A DNA stretch of 15,847 nucleotides from Desulfobacteraceae bacterium UBA5616 (GCA_002423615.1 DIKO01000001.1:1-15847); one strand, 5' to 3'. Positions 1-8,047 are shown, counted from the first letter of the stretch. The notes: generated by a model not told the origin, from the letters alone. Translations and numbers: made by a program.

Positions 1-8
1 AATTACGC

Positions 9-62
9 TTTTTTTGGGATTAAATGGTATAAAAATCTATTTCGAGAATTTTCCCAAAAAAA
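9..62. repeat. 11-bp perfect inverted repeat at left edge
   Basis: TTTTTTTGGGA (9-19) is repeated as its exact reverse complement TCCCAAAAAAA (52-62), separated by 32 AT-rich bases. As RNA it would form a hairpin with a weak A/U base. It may belong to the end of a gene left of the window or be a regulatory dyad. In AT-rich DNA some such repeats arise by chance, so the function is open. Confidence 0.35.
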
Positions 63-157
63 TAATCCTCATTTTTATCAATTTTACCAATTGTGATACA
101 CCTTCTAAAGTATAGAAAATTTAGATTTAGCATATCTATTCTATCGTAATTAACTAT

Positions 158-185
158 TTGACATATATGAAATATATATGAGAAT
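158..185 (+). promoter_or_regulatory. Sigma-70-like promoter for the selenium-type cluster
   Basis: A perfect -35 hexamer TTGACA (158-163) is followed by a 16-nt spacer and GAGAAT (180-185), which matches the -10 consensus at four of six positions. It sits in very AT-rich DNA about 70 nt before the first start codon, which leaves a 5' leader of roughly 60 nt. ATAGAA (112-117) and TTCTAT (139-144) form a short dyad just upstream that could bind a regulator. The -35 is convincing and the -10 is moderate. Confidence 0.45.
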
Positions 186-254
186 AGCTACCCTAAAGTT
201 ATTCGGTTCTTGTATATGGCATGATAACTACGGGCTAAAGAAAGGATGTTTGGG

Positions 255-1340
255 ATGAAAAATATTTTTTCAACACGTTGGGGAATCATCACGGTAGGAG
301 CCGTTATCGGAATCCTTGCACCGTTGCTACAGAAACTTGGCAACCCTGGGAACATGGGCATTTGTGTGGCCTGCTTTGAGCGGGACATCGCGGGTGCGCT
401 TGGCCTTCACCGGGCCGAGGTGGTCCAGTACATCCGTCCTGAGATTATCGGTTTTGTACTCGGATCGCTGATTGCGGCTTACATTTTCAAAGAATTCCGG
501 CCAAGGGTCGGGTCAGCGCCCATTGTACGGTTCGTTTTGGGCGCTTTTGCCATGATCGGAGCCTTGGTCTTTCTCGGATGCCCGTGGCGGGCTGTGTTGC
601 GGCTGGCTGGTGGAGACGGAAATGCTATTTTGGGATTATTGGGTCTGATTTTCGGCATATGGGTTGGCACCCTCTTTCTCAAAAACGGATATAACCTGGG
701 ACGCACCCAGAAAACCCATACCGCTGTGGGATGGATGCTTCCGCTGATCATGATGGGATTCCTGGTGTTAATGCTGATATCTCCACAAATTGCGGGTGAA
801 GGGAAAAGCGGTGTGCTGTTTTACAGTGTAAAAGGCCCCGGTGCCATGCATGCTCCTTTGATTTTAGCCCTGATCGTGGGGCTGGGTATAGGGTTTTTGG
901 CTCAGAAAAGCCGTTTTTGCACCATGGGTGCGATTCGGGATACGGTGTTGTTCGGTCATACCCATTTGCTCAGCGGATTCATCAGCCTGCTCGTTTTTGC
1001 ATTTTTGGCCAACATTGTTCTGGGCCAATTCAAACCGGGTTTTGTCGGCCAACCGGTGGCGCATACCATGCAAATTTGGAACTTTTTCGGCATGACTTTG
1101 GCCGGGCTCGCTTTTGCCTTGGCCGGTGGATGCCCTGGACGGCAGTTGTTTCTCTCCGGTGAAGGAGATGGCGATGCGGCCGTATTTGTTCTGGGAATGA
1201 TCGTGGGAGCGGGATTCGCTCATAACTTTGGCTTGGCAAGCTCACCCAAAGGGGTAGGCCCTCATGGTATCGCGGCAGTCCTTATTGGACTTTTGGTGTG
1301 CCTGCTTATTGGGTTTACAATGAGAAAAAAAATCGCATAA
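255..1340 (+). CDS. yedE: YedE-family putative selenium transporter
   Basis: Polytopic inner-membrane protein of the YeeE/YedE superfamily, most like the putative selenium transporters that accompany selenium-utilisation genes; it probably imports a selenium or reduced sulfur species. About 361 residues, almost wholly hydrophobic, with the family's paired Cys motifs: GICVACFERD (about 36-44), GCPWR (about 115), RFCTMGAIRD (about 220) and GGCPGRQ (about 293). The related thiosulfate transporter TsuA uses conserved membrane cysteines, so these are likely the substrate path. ATG 255 is preferred over ATG 246 because the ribosome site GAAAGGA (240-246) is 8 nt before 255 and overlaps 246. A TusA gene starts 12 nt downstream. 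Selenium rather than thiosulfate is inferred from family resemblance and the DUF3343 neighbour; transport has not been shown for this family in general. Confidence 0.85.
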   Translation: MKNIFSTRWGIITVGAVIGILAPLLQKLGNPGNMGICVACFERDIAGALGLHRAEVVQYIRPEIIGFVLGSLIAAYIFKEFRPRVGSAPIVRFVLGAFAMIGALVFLGCPWRAVLRLAGGDGNAILGLLGLIFGIWVGTLFLKNGYNLGRTQKTHTAVGWMLPLIMMGFLVLMLISPQIAGEGKSGVLFYSVKGPGAMHAPLILALIVGLGIGFLAQKSRFCTMGAIRDTVLFGHTHLLSGFISLLVFAFLANIVLGQFKPGFVGQPVAHTMQIWNFFGMTLAGLAFALAGGCPGRQLFLSGEGDGDAAVFVLGMIVGAGFAHNFGLASSPKGVGPHGIAAVLIGLLVCLLIGFTMRKKIA

Positions 1341-1352
1341 GGAGGTTTATAA

Positions 1353-1571
1353 ATGGTAGCAACAATCGATGCGAGGGGGCTTTCATGTCCTCAACCGGTT
1401 ATCATGACACTGGACCAAATCAAAAACGGGGAAGACAAGGAAATTATTGTTCTGGTGGATACCGATACCTCTAAGGAGAATGTAGCAAGGGCCGCTTCCA
1501 GCCAGGGATACCAAGTTACGGAGGTGTCTCTGGAAGGCGAAGGCTATCGGCTCAGAATCACAAAGGAGTAA
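1353..1571 (+). CDS. TusA-like sulfur/selenium carrier protein
   Basis: 72-residue TusA/SirA/YedF-fold protein. The signature ARGLSCPQPV puts the persulfide/selenide-carrying cysteine at C12, followed by the CPxP element at the start of the first helix. TusA proteins relay sulfur between donor and acceptor proteins, and TusA genes next to YedE are thought to receive the imported chalcogen. It matches only the TusA-like N-terminal domain of the fused selenium protein YedF; no DsrE-like C-terminal domain is present here. A near-perfect ribosome site (AAGGAGG) lies 7 nt before the ATG. It is 12 nt after yedE and 3 nt before the DUF3343 gene, so the three are surely co-transcribed. Confidence 0.88.
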   Translation: MVATIDARGLSCPQPVIMTLDQIKNGEDKEIIVLVDTDTSKENVARAASSQGYQVTEVSLEGEGYRLRITKE

Positions 1572-1574
1572 GTC

Positions 1575-2129
1575 TTGCCCAGGTTTTTCGGAAAAAAAAA
1601 GCCGAGGCACCCTAAAAAGGTACGAGGGGCATCAGCAGATCGCGGGATTCTTGTGTTTGAACACACAGGTGATGTCATACGGGCTGAAATGATCCTTAAA
1701 AAATCCGGGCGGTCGATTCGGGTTATGGGACCTCCCCCTGAAATTCTTACCGGATGCGACTTGGTTATTGAATTCCCGTTGATCGAAGAACTGGAAATCC
1801 TCAGAACACTTCAAGCGGAGGATATACTTCCTTTGAAAGCGGTTCCGGTCAACGGGCCTTTACTTAAGCCGGTAGATATCTTTTACACAAAAGATTACGG
1901 ACAATTTTTGATGGTCCGGGCGGCGAATATGAAAATCACGGTAAACAAAAACACCTTAACCGTGGTGAACATTTCCGGTGGCGGTTGTCCTGATGTACCA
2001 TACCTGGCTACTGAAATGGTCGGGAAACATCTGGATACCGCACCATCCCCCCGCAGTATCGGTCACACGTTATGCGGTTACGCGCTCCAACTGGCCTATG
2101 AGGAAATAATACGAAAATGTTCGCAGTAG
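1575..2129 (+). CDS. DUF3343 protein with Cys-rich C-terminal domain
   Basis: 184 residues. A basic N-terminal tail (about 1-20, KKKPRHPKK) precedes a DUF3343-like (putative Se/S carrier) domain at about 23-95, with MGPPPEILTGCDL placing the conserved cysteine at C61. The C-terminal part (about 110-180) has two further conserved-looking sites, SGGGCPDVP (C138) and GHTLCGYALQ (C167). DUF3343 has been linked to selenium metabolism by comparative genomics, and its reactive cysteine suggests a carrier role beside TusA. The start is TTG at 1575, chosen because AAAGGAG (1562-1568) lies 6 nt before it and no ATG fits. The 3' end overlaps the next gene by 13 nt. The molecular function of the C-terminal half is unknown to me. 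Confidence 0.78.
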   Translation: MPRFFGKKKPRHPKKVRGASADRGILVFEHTGDVIRAEMILKKSGRSIRVMGPPPEILTGCDLVIEFPLIEELEILRTLQAEDILPLKAVPVNGPLLKPVDIFYTKDYGQFLMVRAANMKITVNKNTLTVVNISGGGCPDVPYLATEMVGKHLDTAPSPRSIGHTLCGYALQLAYEEIIRKCSQ

Positions 2130-2980
2130 TCGGTACGGTTCCAGTGGAAGATTTCCCGTTGATTTTCGGGCCGGTGACCCTGGCCGGTGAAAAACTCGTT
2201 ATTGAAAACCGGACGGTTGATATAAATCGGGGAACACCTGCCCTGCTGGCCACTGCTGCTCAAGTATGTGATTTTTTCGGTATCCCACAGCCAATTGCAT
2301 ATTTGGTTGGAGACATTGGAAAAGGTTCGGGAAGCCGCAAACTATATGCATACCTTGAAAAGACGCTGTCCGGTGAAAACTATACAAGTCTGACATTTCA
2401 TTATATTCAACCGGATGTGGACTGGCATAACCGCGTATTGTTTTCAGTGCATGGTATGGATATTTGCCCGGTTCTGATCGCAGATGCCGGTTTCATGTAC
2501 GCGGCGAAAATGAGCGGTCAGGCCCATGCCTATGACCTGTTTACCCCGGATATTGGTGAATTGGCTTTTTTGGCTGATGCAGCAGCGCCCCATCCTTTTT
2601 ATACCCGCGGCTTTATTTTTCATGATGAAACACGTGTGGCGGAAATGGTTGAACAGGCATATGCCCATAAAAATGCGGCCCGTTATCTCCTGGTCAAAGG
2701 GGAAAAAGACGTTTTGGCAAGTGCTGTCGGTATTATTGAATCCATTTCCGAACCGATGATCCCTTCACTGGAAGCCATCGGCGGTACGGGGGACATTCTT
2801 ACCGGCATGGCGGCAGCTTTTACAGGTATGGGAAAAAATATCCGTACCGCCTGTTTATATGCATCCAAAATCAGCCGACTGGCAGGAGAGATGACGCAGC
2901 CTGACCCGGGAACACAGGTGATTGAAATTATAAAACAGATACCGATGGTTTTAGAACGTTTTTTTTCGGCAAGTACTTGA
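2117..2980 (+). CDS. Ribokinase-fold, NAD(P)H-hydrate dehydratase-like protein
   Basis: 287 residues, related to the YjeF C-terminal/NnrD family (ADP/ATP-dependent NAD(P)H-hydrate dehydratase) of the ribokinase superfamily. Visible marks are DLFTPDIGELAFL (like the TPxxGE segment), LLVKGEKD (the VxKGxxD strand) and EAIGGTGDILTG, with GGTGD at 222-226 forming the anion hole and D226 as the expected catalytic base. The N-terminal about 60 residues do not look like the standard NnrD start. It overlaps the DUF3343 gene by 13 nt, so translation is probably coupled. Repair of hydrated NAD(P)H has no obvious tie to selenium. It may be a specialised paralogue with another substrate; the fold is clear, the substrate is not. 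Confidence 0.7.
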   Translation: MFAVVGTVPVEDFPLIFGPVTLAGEKLVIENRTVDINRGTPALLATAAQVCDFFGIPQPIAYLVGDIGKGSGSRKLYAYLEKTLSGENYTSLTFHYIQPDVDWHNRVLFSVHGMDICPVLIADAGFMYAAKMSGQAHAYDLFTPDIGELAFLADAAAPHPFYTRGFIFHDETRVAEMVEQAYAHKNAARYLLVKGEKDVLASAVGIIESISEPMIPSLEAIGGTGDILTGMAAAFTGMGKNIRTACLYASKISRLAGEMTQPDPGTQVIEIIKQIPMVLERFFSAST

Positions 2981-3013
2981 ACAATTAATTTTTCAAAAAA
3001 AGGAGCGGACGAA

Positions 3014-4156
3014 ATGATGAGAAGAATTCTATTTTGGGTTATTGGGTTGATTTTATTGCCGGCGATGGGATGGTCATTTGAAGTATATCGAAAAGGTGAT
3101 GTATCTTTAAGTGTCGGATACTGGGCGCAAGTCTGGTATCAACACCTCAGCGACTATGACCGGGATGGCGATGGGAAATGGGATGATGACCTGAATGACT
3201 TCATGATCAGGCGGACCTATTTCAGCGTCAGCGGAACCGTTACCCCGCAACTGAGCTTTTTCATGCATTATTCCGGGGACCGGATCGGCCAGGAAGGGAT
3301 AACGAACGACTCGGGGCTGGGACTTGGAAGCGGTCTTGCCCTGAGAGACGGTTGGGTCAACTATAAATTGTTGGGAGATGATTTGATGGTCCAGGCGGGA
3401 CGGATGTACATCCCGTTTACACGAAATTACGGAACTACTTCCACCAAGGCATTACTGACAACGGAGCTTGACTGGGGGCAAGGTGGCATTCGAAGCGGCA
3501 TCTTTTACCCGAGCAAGGTCGGCCGGGATGACAGTGTGACTCTTTGGGGAAATGTGTGGAACGATAAGTTTCAGTACCGGCTTATGGTTGGAGAAGGAGT
3601 AGAAGACAGTGCGACAAATCCGGATGATAATCTAAGGTTTGCAGGCCGGTTGAGTTTGAATCTGTTCGATACTGAAACCGCATGGTTCAACAAAGAGACA
3701 TACCTTGGAGAAAAGAAAATCCTGGCCGTCGGCGGCGGATTCGACTACCAATCGGACATCGTGATTGTCGGTAAAAAAGAGGATTATAACGCCTATACGG
3801 TTGACCTGCATCTTGACCTGCCGTTAAAGGCAACCACTCTAACCTCGGCCATATCCTTTATCCGGATAGAAAATTGCGTCAACAGTGTTACCTGGTCGGA
3901 TTTGACGGCCGGTGAAGACGGCGATATCGTAACGGCCAAAGCAGGCTTTCTTTTGGGTAAACAAATTCAGCCTTTCGCTCATTTTCAATCCATTATGCCG
4001 GATGTTTCAGGGGCTGATGATACTCACATTTACGGGCTTGGATGCAACTATTATATCAAAGGCCCGGCCAACAAGCTGACCGCGGAATGGACCCAGGTGG
4101 ATGATGATGCTCATACAGTGGATATCATTACCGTCCAGGCGGCTTTTGGATTTTAA
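3014..4156 (+). CDS. Outer-membrane porin
   Basis: 380 residues. The signal peptide is MMRRILFWVIGLILLPAMGW, with cleavage probably near SFE (about 22). The rest shows alternating amphipathic beta strands rich in Tyr, Trp, Gly and Asp, and the chain ends in VQAAFGF, the terminal-Phe signal for BAM insertion. The general layout (FMIRRTYFSVSGTVTPQLSF, later GRMYIPFTR) resembles the phosphate/polyphosphate-selective porin O/P group and other anion porins of Desulfobacterota. An acidic DRDGDGKWDDD loop near residue 45 looks like a calcium-binding loop. AGGAG (3001-3005) precedes the ATG. It lies 33 nt after the kinase-like gene, so it may be the last gene of the operon and pass an oxyanion such as selenite or selenate; that specificity is inference. 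Confidence 0.75.
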   Translation: MMRRILFWVIGLILLPAMGWSFEVYRKGDVSLSVGYWAQVWYQHLSDYDRDGDGKWDDDLNDFMIRRTYFSVSGTVTPQLSFFMHYSGDRIGQEGITNDSGLGLGSGLALRDGWVNYKLLGDDLMVQAGRMYIPFTRNYGTTSTKALLTTELDWGQGGIRSGIFYPSKVGRDDSVTLWGNVWNDKFQYRLMVGEGVEDSATNPDDNLRFAGRLSLNLFDTETAWFNKETYLGEKKILAVGGGFDYQSDIVIVGKKEDYNAYTVDLHLDLPLKATTLTSAISFIRIENCVNSVTWSDLTAGEDGDIVTAKAGFLLGKQIQPFAHFQSIMPDVSGADDTHIYGLGCNYYIKGPANKLTAEWTQVDDDAHTVDIITVQAAFGF

Positions 4157-4162
4157 AATGCC

Positions 4163-4201
4163 GGGGGCAAGTCGCTTTAATAAAACACGAGCTTGTCCCC
4201 C
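4163..4201 (+). terminator. GC-rich hairpin after porin gene
   Basis: GGGGGCAAG (4163-4171) pairs with CTTGTCCCCC (4192-4201) through a 9-bp stem with one bulged base; three more pairs (TCG/CGA) can extend it inward past a second bulge. It begins 7 nt after the porin stop codon. No T run follows, so it is either a weak terminator or a 3'-end mRNA stabiliser. Confidence 0.4.
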
Positions 4202-4319
4202 ATTAAATTATAATCTACAGCAGAAAAAGCTTTCAGCTCTTTTGCCGGAAGATGCCGGTTGTGTTACGGTACTTCAAGATCATATTCCCTTTCCATTAAC
4301 ACTCAAAGAAAAAACATAA

Positions 4320-4532
4320 ATGGGTTGCATAAACATTACTCCCGATATGACGGTACTTGATATTGTAAGCCGGTATCGTGAAACGGAAGCAGTATTTAAA
4401 AGGTATGATGAGTTGATCGGGGAATGTATTTGCTGCCAGGCACTTTTTGAAACTTTGGGAAAAGTTGCCCATCGATATCATCTCGATGTAAGGGAACTGA
4501 TAGATAAACTTGAATATGTAATACGAAAATGA
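4320..4532 (+). CDS. DUF1858-like small protein
   Basis: 70 residues covering one DUF1858-like domain: ITPDMTVLDIVSRYRETE, then a Cys-containing centre ECICCQALFETL, then HLDVRELIDKLE. Such domains occur alone or fused to hybrid-cluster, ScdA-like and redox proteins, and are thought to be small helical modules; no reaction is established. The segment CICC gives three cysteines close together. The ribosome site is poor (A-rich AAAGAAAAAA), so the start rests on the domain boundary. It stands 163 nt after the porin, beyond the hairpin, and is last before convergent genes, so it may be transcribed by weak read-through or its own promoter. Confidence 0.6.
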   Translation: MGCINITPDMTVLDIVSRYRETEAVFKRYDELIGECICCQALFETLGKVAHRYHLDVRELIDKLEYVIRK

Positions 4533-4689
4533 ACCGGAAAAGCAAAAAAAAGACAAAATCTCTCGCAGTTAACCGAAAACCTTCAATATCAATTGGTTAT
4601 AAAAGGCTGAGCGGTTCACGGCGAATCTGAAGCGATGTTAAGATAGATTTCTCCTCGCCGTATCTCGATGGATTCAACACGTTGTCTTC

Positions 4690-5289
4690 TCAAATATTTT
4701 TCAAACCCTTGGCCATGTACAATCCCGGCCTATTCATTATTTCTGGCGGAGAAAGCATCGCCTCTATAAAAAACATTGTCATTCGTTGGTCATCCGGCAA
4801 CAGATCGCGAGCAACCGACTCATGTCCGGCATGGTGATTGGCCAGTTCTTCACGACTCATCAAATGGGCAATGACAAGCGTTCCTCCTGGCCTCAGCACC
4901 CAGCCCATTTCCTGTACTGCTCGTCCCGGATCATTGAAGTGTGGAAAGGCTGCAAAGCAGATCACCCGGTCAAACACCTTGTCTTTAAAAGGAAGCTGAA
5001 GCGCATTGGCCTGGATAGCGATGTCTCCCGTGTTCCGAATCTTTTTCCTGGCCTGGCGAATCATTCTATAGGAGATGTCTATGGCGAGAATCTGCCCGTA
5101 AGGACCCGCGCACACTTGGAGATAAGGGATCAAAATACCGGGGCCGGTACCCAAATCGAGGAGCCTCTCCCCTGTCTTCACCCCGAATTCGGGTACCAAG
5201 GCTGTCAGTTGCTTTCGGACCGGCGGCGGATAGCAGGTTTCCTCCCACTTCTCGGCCCGTTCGTCAAAGAAGGCGGTTTGTGAAGTCAT
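4690..5289 (-). CDS. Class I SAM-dependent methyltransferase (UbiE-like)
   Basis: 199-residue Rossmann-fold methyltransferase. Motif I is LLDLGTGPG (43-51), followed by ILAIDISYRMI (acidic ribose-binding residue at the end of strand 2), ANALQLPFKDKVFDRVI (motif II/III) and VLRPGGTLVIAH (post-motif III). It begins with FFDERAEKWEE, typical of UbiE/MenG-like enzymes, and ends with GLYMAKGLK as these do, so it looks complete. The ribosome site GGAGA precedes the ATG by about 5 nt. It is the last gene of the uptake cluster, 16 nt after a TonB-dependent receptor. The receptor at the other end of the cluster also has a methyltransferase next to it, so a ligand-linked role is more likely than quinone synthesis, but the substrate is unknown. 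Confidence 0.82.
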   Translation of the reverse strand: MTSQTAFFDERAEKWEETCYPPPVRKQLTALVPEFGVKTGERLLDLGTGPGILIPYLQVCAGPYGQILAIDISYRMIRQARKKIRNTGDIAIQANALQLPFKDKVFDRVICFAAFPHFNDPGRAVQEMGWVLRPGGTLVIAHLMSREELANHHAGHESVARDLLPDDQRMTMFFIEAMLSPPEIMNRPGLYMAKGLKNI

Positions 5290-5305
5290 TTCATCTCCAC
5301 GTTCG

Positions 5306-7261
5306 TTACAGGCTTAGCCGAATACCAATCATACCGGTTACCCCTGGCATGGGATATCCCGGATAGTACTCATAATCCGCGTCGGTCAGATTTTCACCGG
5401 CCAGGTACACCTCTATCTGTGTTTTTAGAGAAGTCACATCAACAAAGTAACTCATCTTGCCATTGACCAGGAAATAGCTGTCCACGGTCAAGGTGTTTTC
5501 GGCGTTCTTGCGCCTTGCTTGGGAGTCCACGAACATTTCGTCTAAGTATTGGCAGTCGAGACTGAGTTGAACCGCTTTTAAGAAACGCCAATTGGCTCCT
5601 GAACTAAAGGTGATCTCCGGAGCATAGGGAAGGTCGGCCGGGTCGGTATCAAGATAGGTCACCCCAAAAAAGAGGGAGAGGTCGGTGGTCGGGAAAAGGT
5701 TCAGGGTCGTTTCCACACCCTTTATCCGATAGGTCTCGATATTATCGTAGATCGGAGGCGGCGGAGGGGGCGGTACCACCACGTAACGATTTTTGCCGTC
5801 ATCATAAAATAAGGTGACATCCGCCACGGCCTTGGAGCCGAAATGGCGGCTCACGCCAATCTCATAATGGTCGGCTGTCTCTACCGTGAGGTCTTTCCAT
5901 GTCTCCTTCAGCATCGGAATCATCTTCTCGGACATCAATACGACATCCAAACCTGGATAGACTACGGCCCTGGAGTAACCAAGGTGCAGTTCGGTCTCCT
6001 TGTAACCCAACAGAATTCCGGTATGAGGGGACCACTCGGCATCGAAATCGGAATTGTTGTAATAACGCACCCCAGCGGAGGGCGTGATGTAGAAGCCGTC
6101 CTTTGTTCCGAACTGCTGACTTGCGGCCATATACGGCGAGATGATGATAAACTCGTGCCCATCCCATGCGTCTTTGGTACCGTCGCTATAAGAAATGTCA
6201 TAATCCCCGTCGGTGACATCCCAGTCTATGCCGACGATGATTTCCCCTCCGGACCAGGGCATGAATCGTTCCCTGGCCTTGACACCGTAAAATAGAAAAT
6301 CGTTGAAAAGATCTTCCCGCACCCCAGCGGTGCTGGTCGGCTGGTCAAGCCAGTCCCCTTCTCCTTCATTGTGATATAACTTGATGTACCCGTCCGAGGC
6401 ATCGTAGTGGTTCTGGATGGTTACCACATTCAACCTGGATCGGGTTTCATAGCGGCCTTGCCGAAGAGATTCGGCCGCTCCTTTCGCTCCCGGATCATCA
6501 GCATAGTTGTCGTTACAAAGGGTAAAATAGGACACGTCCCATTGGTCGGAGAGTTGGTACCCAAGGCGGCCGTAAATATTTTTGAGTTCCCCGTCCGCAT
6601 TATCCCTGTGGCCATCGGAGGTGCGATAACCACCTCCGATGTAGTAGTCCAGACGGTCAGTTTTTCCACCCTGTTCCGCTTTGCCGATCACGGTTCCATA
6701 ACTACCGAAAGCGGTTTCAGCGCGGGTGACGAATCCGTTCTCCGTCATCCTTTTGGGGGTGATATTCACCACACCGAAAGCATTTCCGAAAAGGTAGGGC
6801 TGAGGACTTTTATAAACCTCCACGGAATTGGCGGCATCGATGGACATTAAGTCCAGCAACGGATGATTCCAGACGCTCATGTACATGGGAATACCGTCCA
6901 CCAGTGTCTTGATTTCAGCCCCCGGCCTGCTCGATCCCATGCCCCGGATGAAGACAGCTCCACCAGTGCCCCCGCCAAAGGAGCCGACCATATTATAGCG
7001 AGAAATATTCACACCGGGTGAACGTCTCAGAGCAGTACTAATATCCTGTGCATTCAGATCCTGCATTTGAGCCTCGGTCACCGTGGTCTTTTGACCGGCA
7101 TAGCGGTCCGTCTGATTCCCCTCGATAATCGGTGACGCAACAACGGTAATATCTTCCAATTTTGTATCCTCTGCTTGGCCTGCATCGGCCATTGCCGTGA
7201 CACCATAAAAACTCCATAGCAATTGGCAAAGAATAAATACGATGTATCGAAATTGTTTCAT
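5306..7261 (-). CDS. TonB-dependent outer-membrane receptor (distal copy)
   Basis: 651 residues. Signal peptide 1-25 (cleavage after AMA), TonB box at about 37-42 (DITVVA), plug domain with LRRSPGVNISR, GGAVFIRGMGSSRPG, TLVDGIPM and YGNAFG-like FGNAFGVVNITPK, then a long beta barrel ending in GMIGIRLSL. This family takes metal chelates, haem or corrinoids across the outer membrane using TonB energy. ATG 7261 is chosen over the upstream ATG 7288 because GAGGAAGG sits just before 7261 and the signal peptide starts there. Odd point: seven consecutive prolines (497-503) in a barrel loop. It follows fmdE by 102 nt, the longest gap in the cluster, so an internal promoter is possible though none was convincing. 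The ligand is not readable. Confidence 0.9.
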   Translation of the reverse strand: MKQFRYIVFILCQLLWSFYGVTAMADAGQAEDTKLEDITVVASPIIEGNQTDRYAGQKTTVTEAQMQDLNAQDISTALRRSPGVNISRYNMVGSFGGGTGGAVFIRGMGSSRPGAEIKTLVDGIPMYMSVWNHPLLDLMSIDAANSVEVYKSPQPYLFGNAFGVVNITPKRMTENGFVTRAETAFGSYGTVIGKAEQGGKTDRLDYYIGGGYRTSDGHRDNADGELKNIYGRLGYQLSDQWDVSYFTLCNDNYADDPGAKGAAESLRQGRYETRSRLNVVTIQNHYDASDGYIKLYHNEGEGDWLDQPTSTAGVREDLFNDFLFYGVKARERFMPWSGGEIIVGIDWDVTDGDYDISYSDGTKDAWDGHEFIIISPYMAASQQFGTKDGFYITPSAGVRYYNNSDFDAEWSPHTGILLGYKETELHLGYSRAVVYPGLDVVLMSEKMIPMLKETWKDLTVETADHYEIGVSRHFGSKAVADVTLFYDDGKNRYVVVPPPPPPPIYDNIETYRIKGVETTLNLFPTTDLSLFFGVTYLDTDPADLPYAPEITFSSGANWRFLKAVQLSLDCQYLDEMFVDSQARRKNAENTLTVDSYFLVNGKMSYFVDVTSLKTQIEVYLAGENLTDADYEYYPGYPMPGVTGMIGIRLSL

Positions 7262-7363
7262 AATAGGCCTTCCTCTTTCTCTGCTCAAATATTAATAGAG
7301 CGAGCAACGCATCGCTTCTTTGAAACGGCGATTCTATATAGGCGTCTCCCGCTACTTGCCACC

Positions 7364-7978
7364 TCAACACAGGGGATGATCGATGCAGCCCCGGCAAACC
7401 CTCTCGCCATTGGAGGTTTCCAGTTTTGTTCGCATTGTCGGTTCCCCGCATTTGAAACAAGGTTCGGATGGTTCAATTATAGCCTTGGCAGGCAAATTCG
7501 TTTGCACAGTTCTAACAACAAAGAGATCATCATCCGGCATCCCCAACACATCAGTGATCCGTTGAAGGTGAAGCTCACTAAACTGTTTCGTTTCCTCTTC
7601 ACCAGCCTCGCCGCTCATGACCTTACCCAGAAGCTCGATATGCCTCTCATCCGGCGAAAAGGCCCCAAGCCGCATGGCCACCCTGATGCCCAAGCCTGTT
7701 TTTCTGCTGAGCAGCGTTAAAACCATCTTGCCGTAATCCTTGCAAATAAAATTGCCCTTTCCGAAGGTGCATCCGGTGAGCACCTGTACGGCATCGGCCG
7801 AGCAAGCATTCGTTTCCACGATGGCGACGATCTCTTCGTCGTCCGGGCGTGCTTCCCCAAGTCTATCCATGGCCAATTTGGCTGCCTTGTAGCCAATGGA
7901 GAGGCCGGGACAGACATGTCCATGGAATTCCGCGCATTTTTTAAATTCATCACTATCCAAAATCTGTTGTGCGTCCAT
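7364..7978 (-). CDS. FmdE-family protein with C-terminal zinc ribbon
   Basis: 204 residues. The FmdE domain (about 1-160) starts with the diagnostic FHGHVCPG (18-25) and has ETNACSADAVQVLTGCTFGKGN with two further cysteines, features of the family's metal/cofactor-binding site. A zinc ribbon closes the protein: CFKC (174/177) and CRGC (195/198). FmdE genes were first named from the methanogen formylmethanofuran dehydrogenase operon, but the biochemical role is not established, and most bacterial members are not near that enzyme. ATG 7978 is preferred to 7993 because AGAGGAAA lies 5-7 nt upstream. Here it sits inside a metal-chelate-type uptake operon, so intracellular handling of the incoming metal or cofactor is a fair inference. 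Confidence 0.85.
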   Translation of the reverse strand: MDAQQILDSDEFKKCAEFHGHVCPGLSIGYKAAKLAMDRLGEARPDDEEIVAIVETNACSADAVQVLTGCTFGKGNFICKDYGKMVLTLLSRKTGLGIRVAMRLGAFSPDERHIELLGKVMSGEAGEEETKQFSELHLQRITDVLGMPDDDLFVVRTVQTNLPAKAIIEPSEPCFKCGEPTMRTKLETSNGERVCRGCIDHPLC

Positions 7979-8047
7979 GATATTTCCTCTCATATCAGTT
8001 CATGATTAATATCCATTTTACGTGTCCCTGAATTTCGCTAAATGGAT

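Noticed and set aside
4101..4319. 72-codon + strand ORF between porin and DUF1858 gene
   Set aside because: Its first part is a shadow of the porin end and the hairpin; composition is not protein-like and no domain was recognised.
4533..4689. Gap between convergent genes: 7-bp inverted repeat (ACGGCGA 4618-4624, TCGCCGT 4655-4661) and a - strand reading (FEKYLRRQRVESIEIRRG) that continues past the methyltransferase stop in another frame
   Set aside because: The loop is 30 nt with no T run, so not a convincing terminator. The methyltransferase already ends in the normal GLYMAK way, so a frameshifted extension is unlikely.
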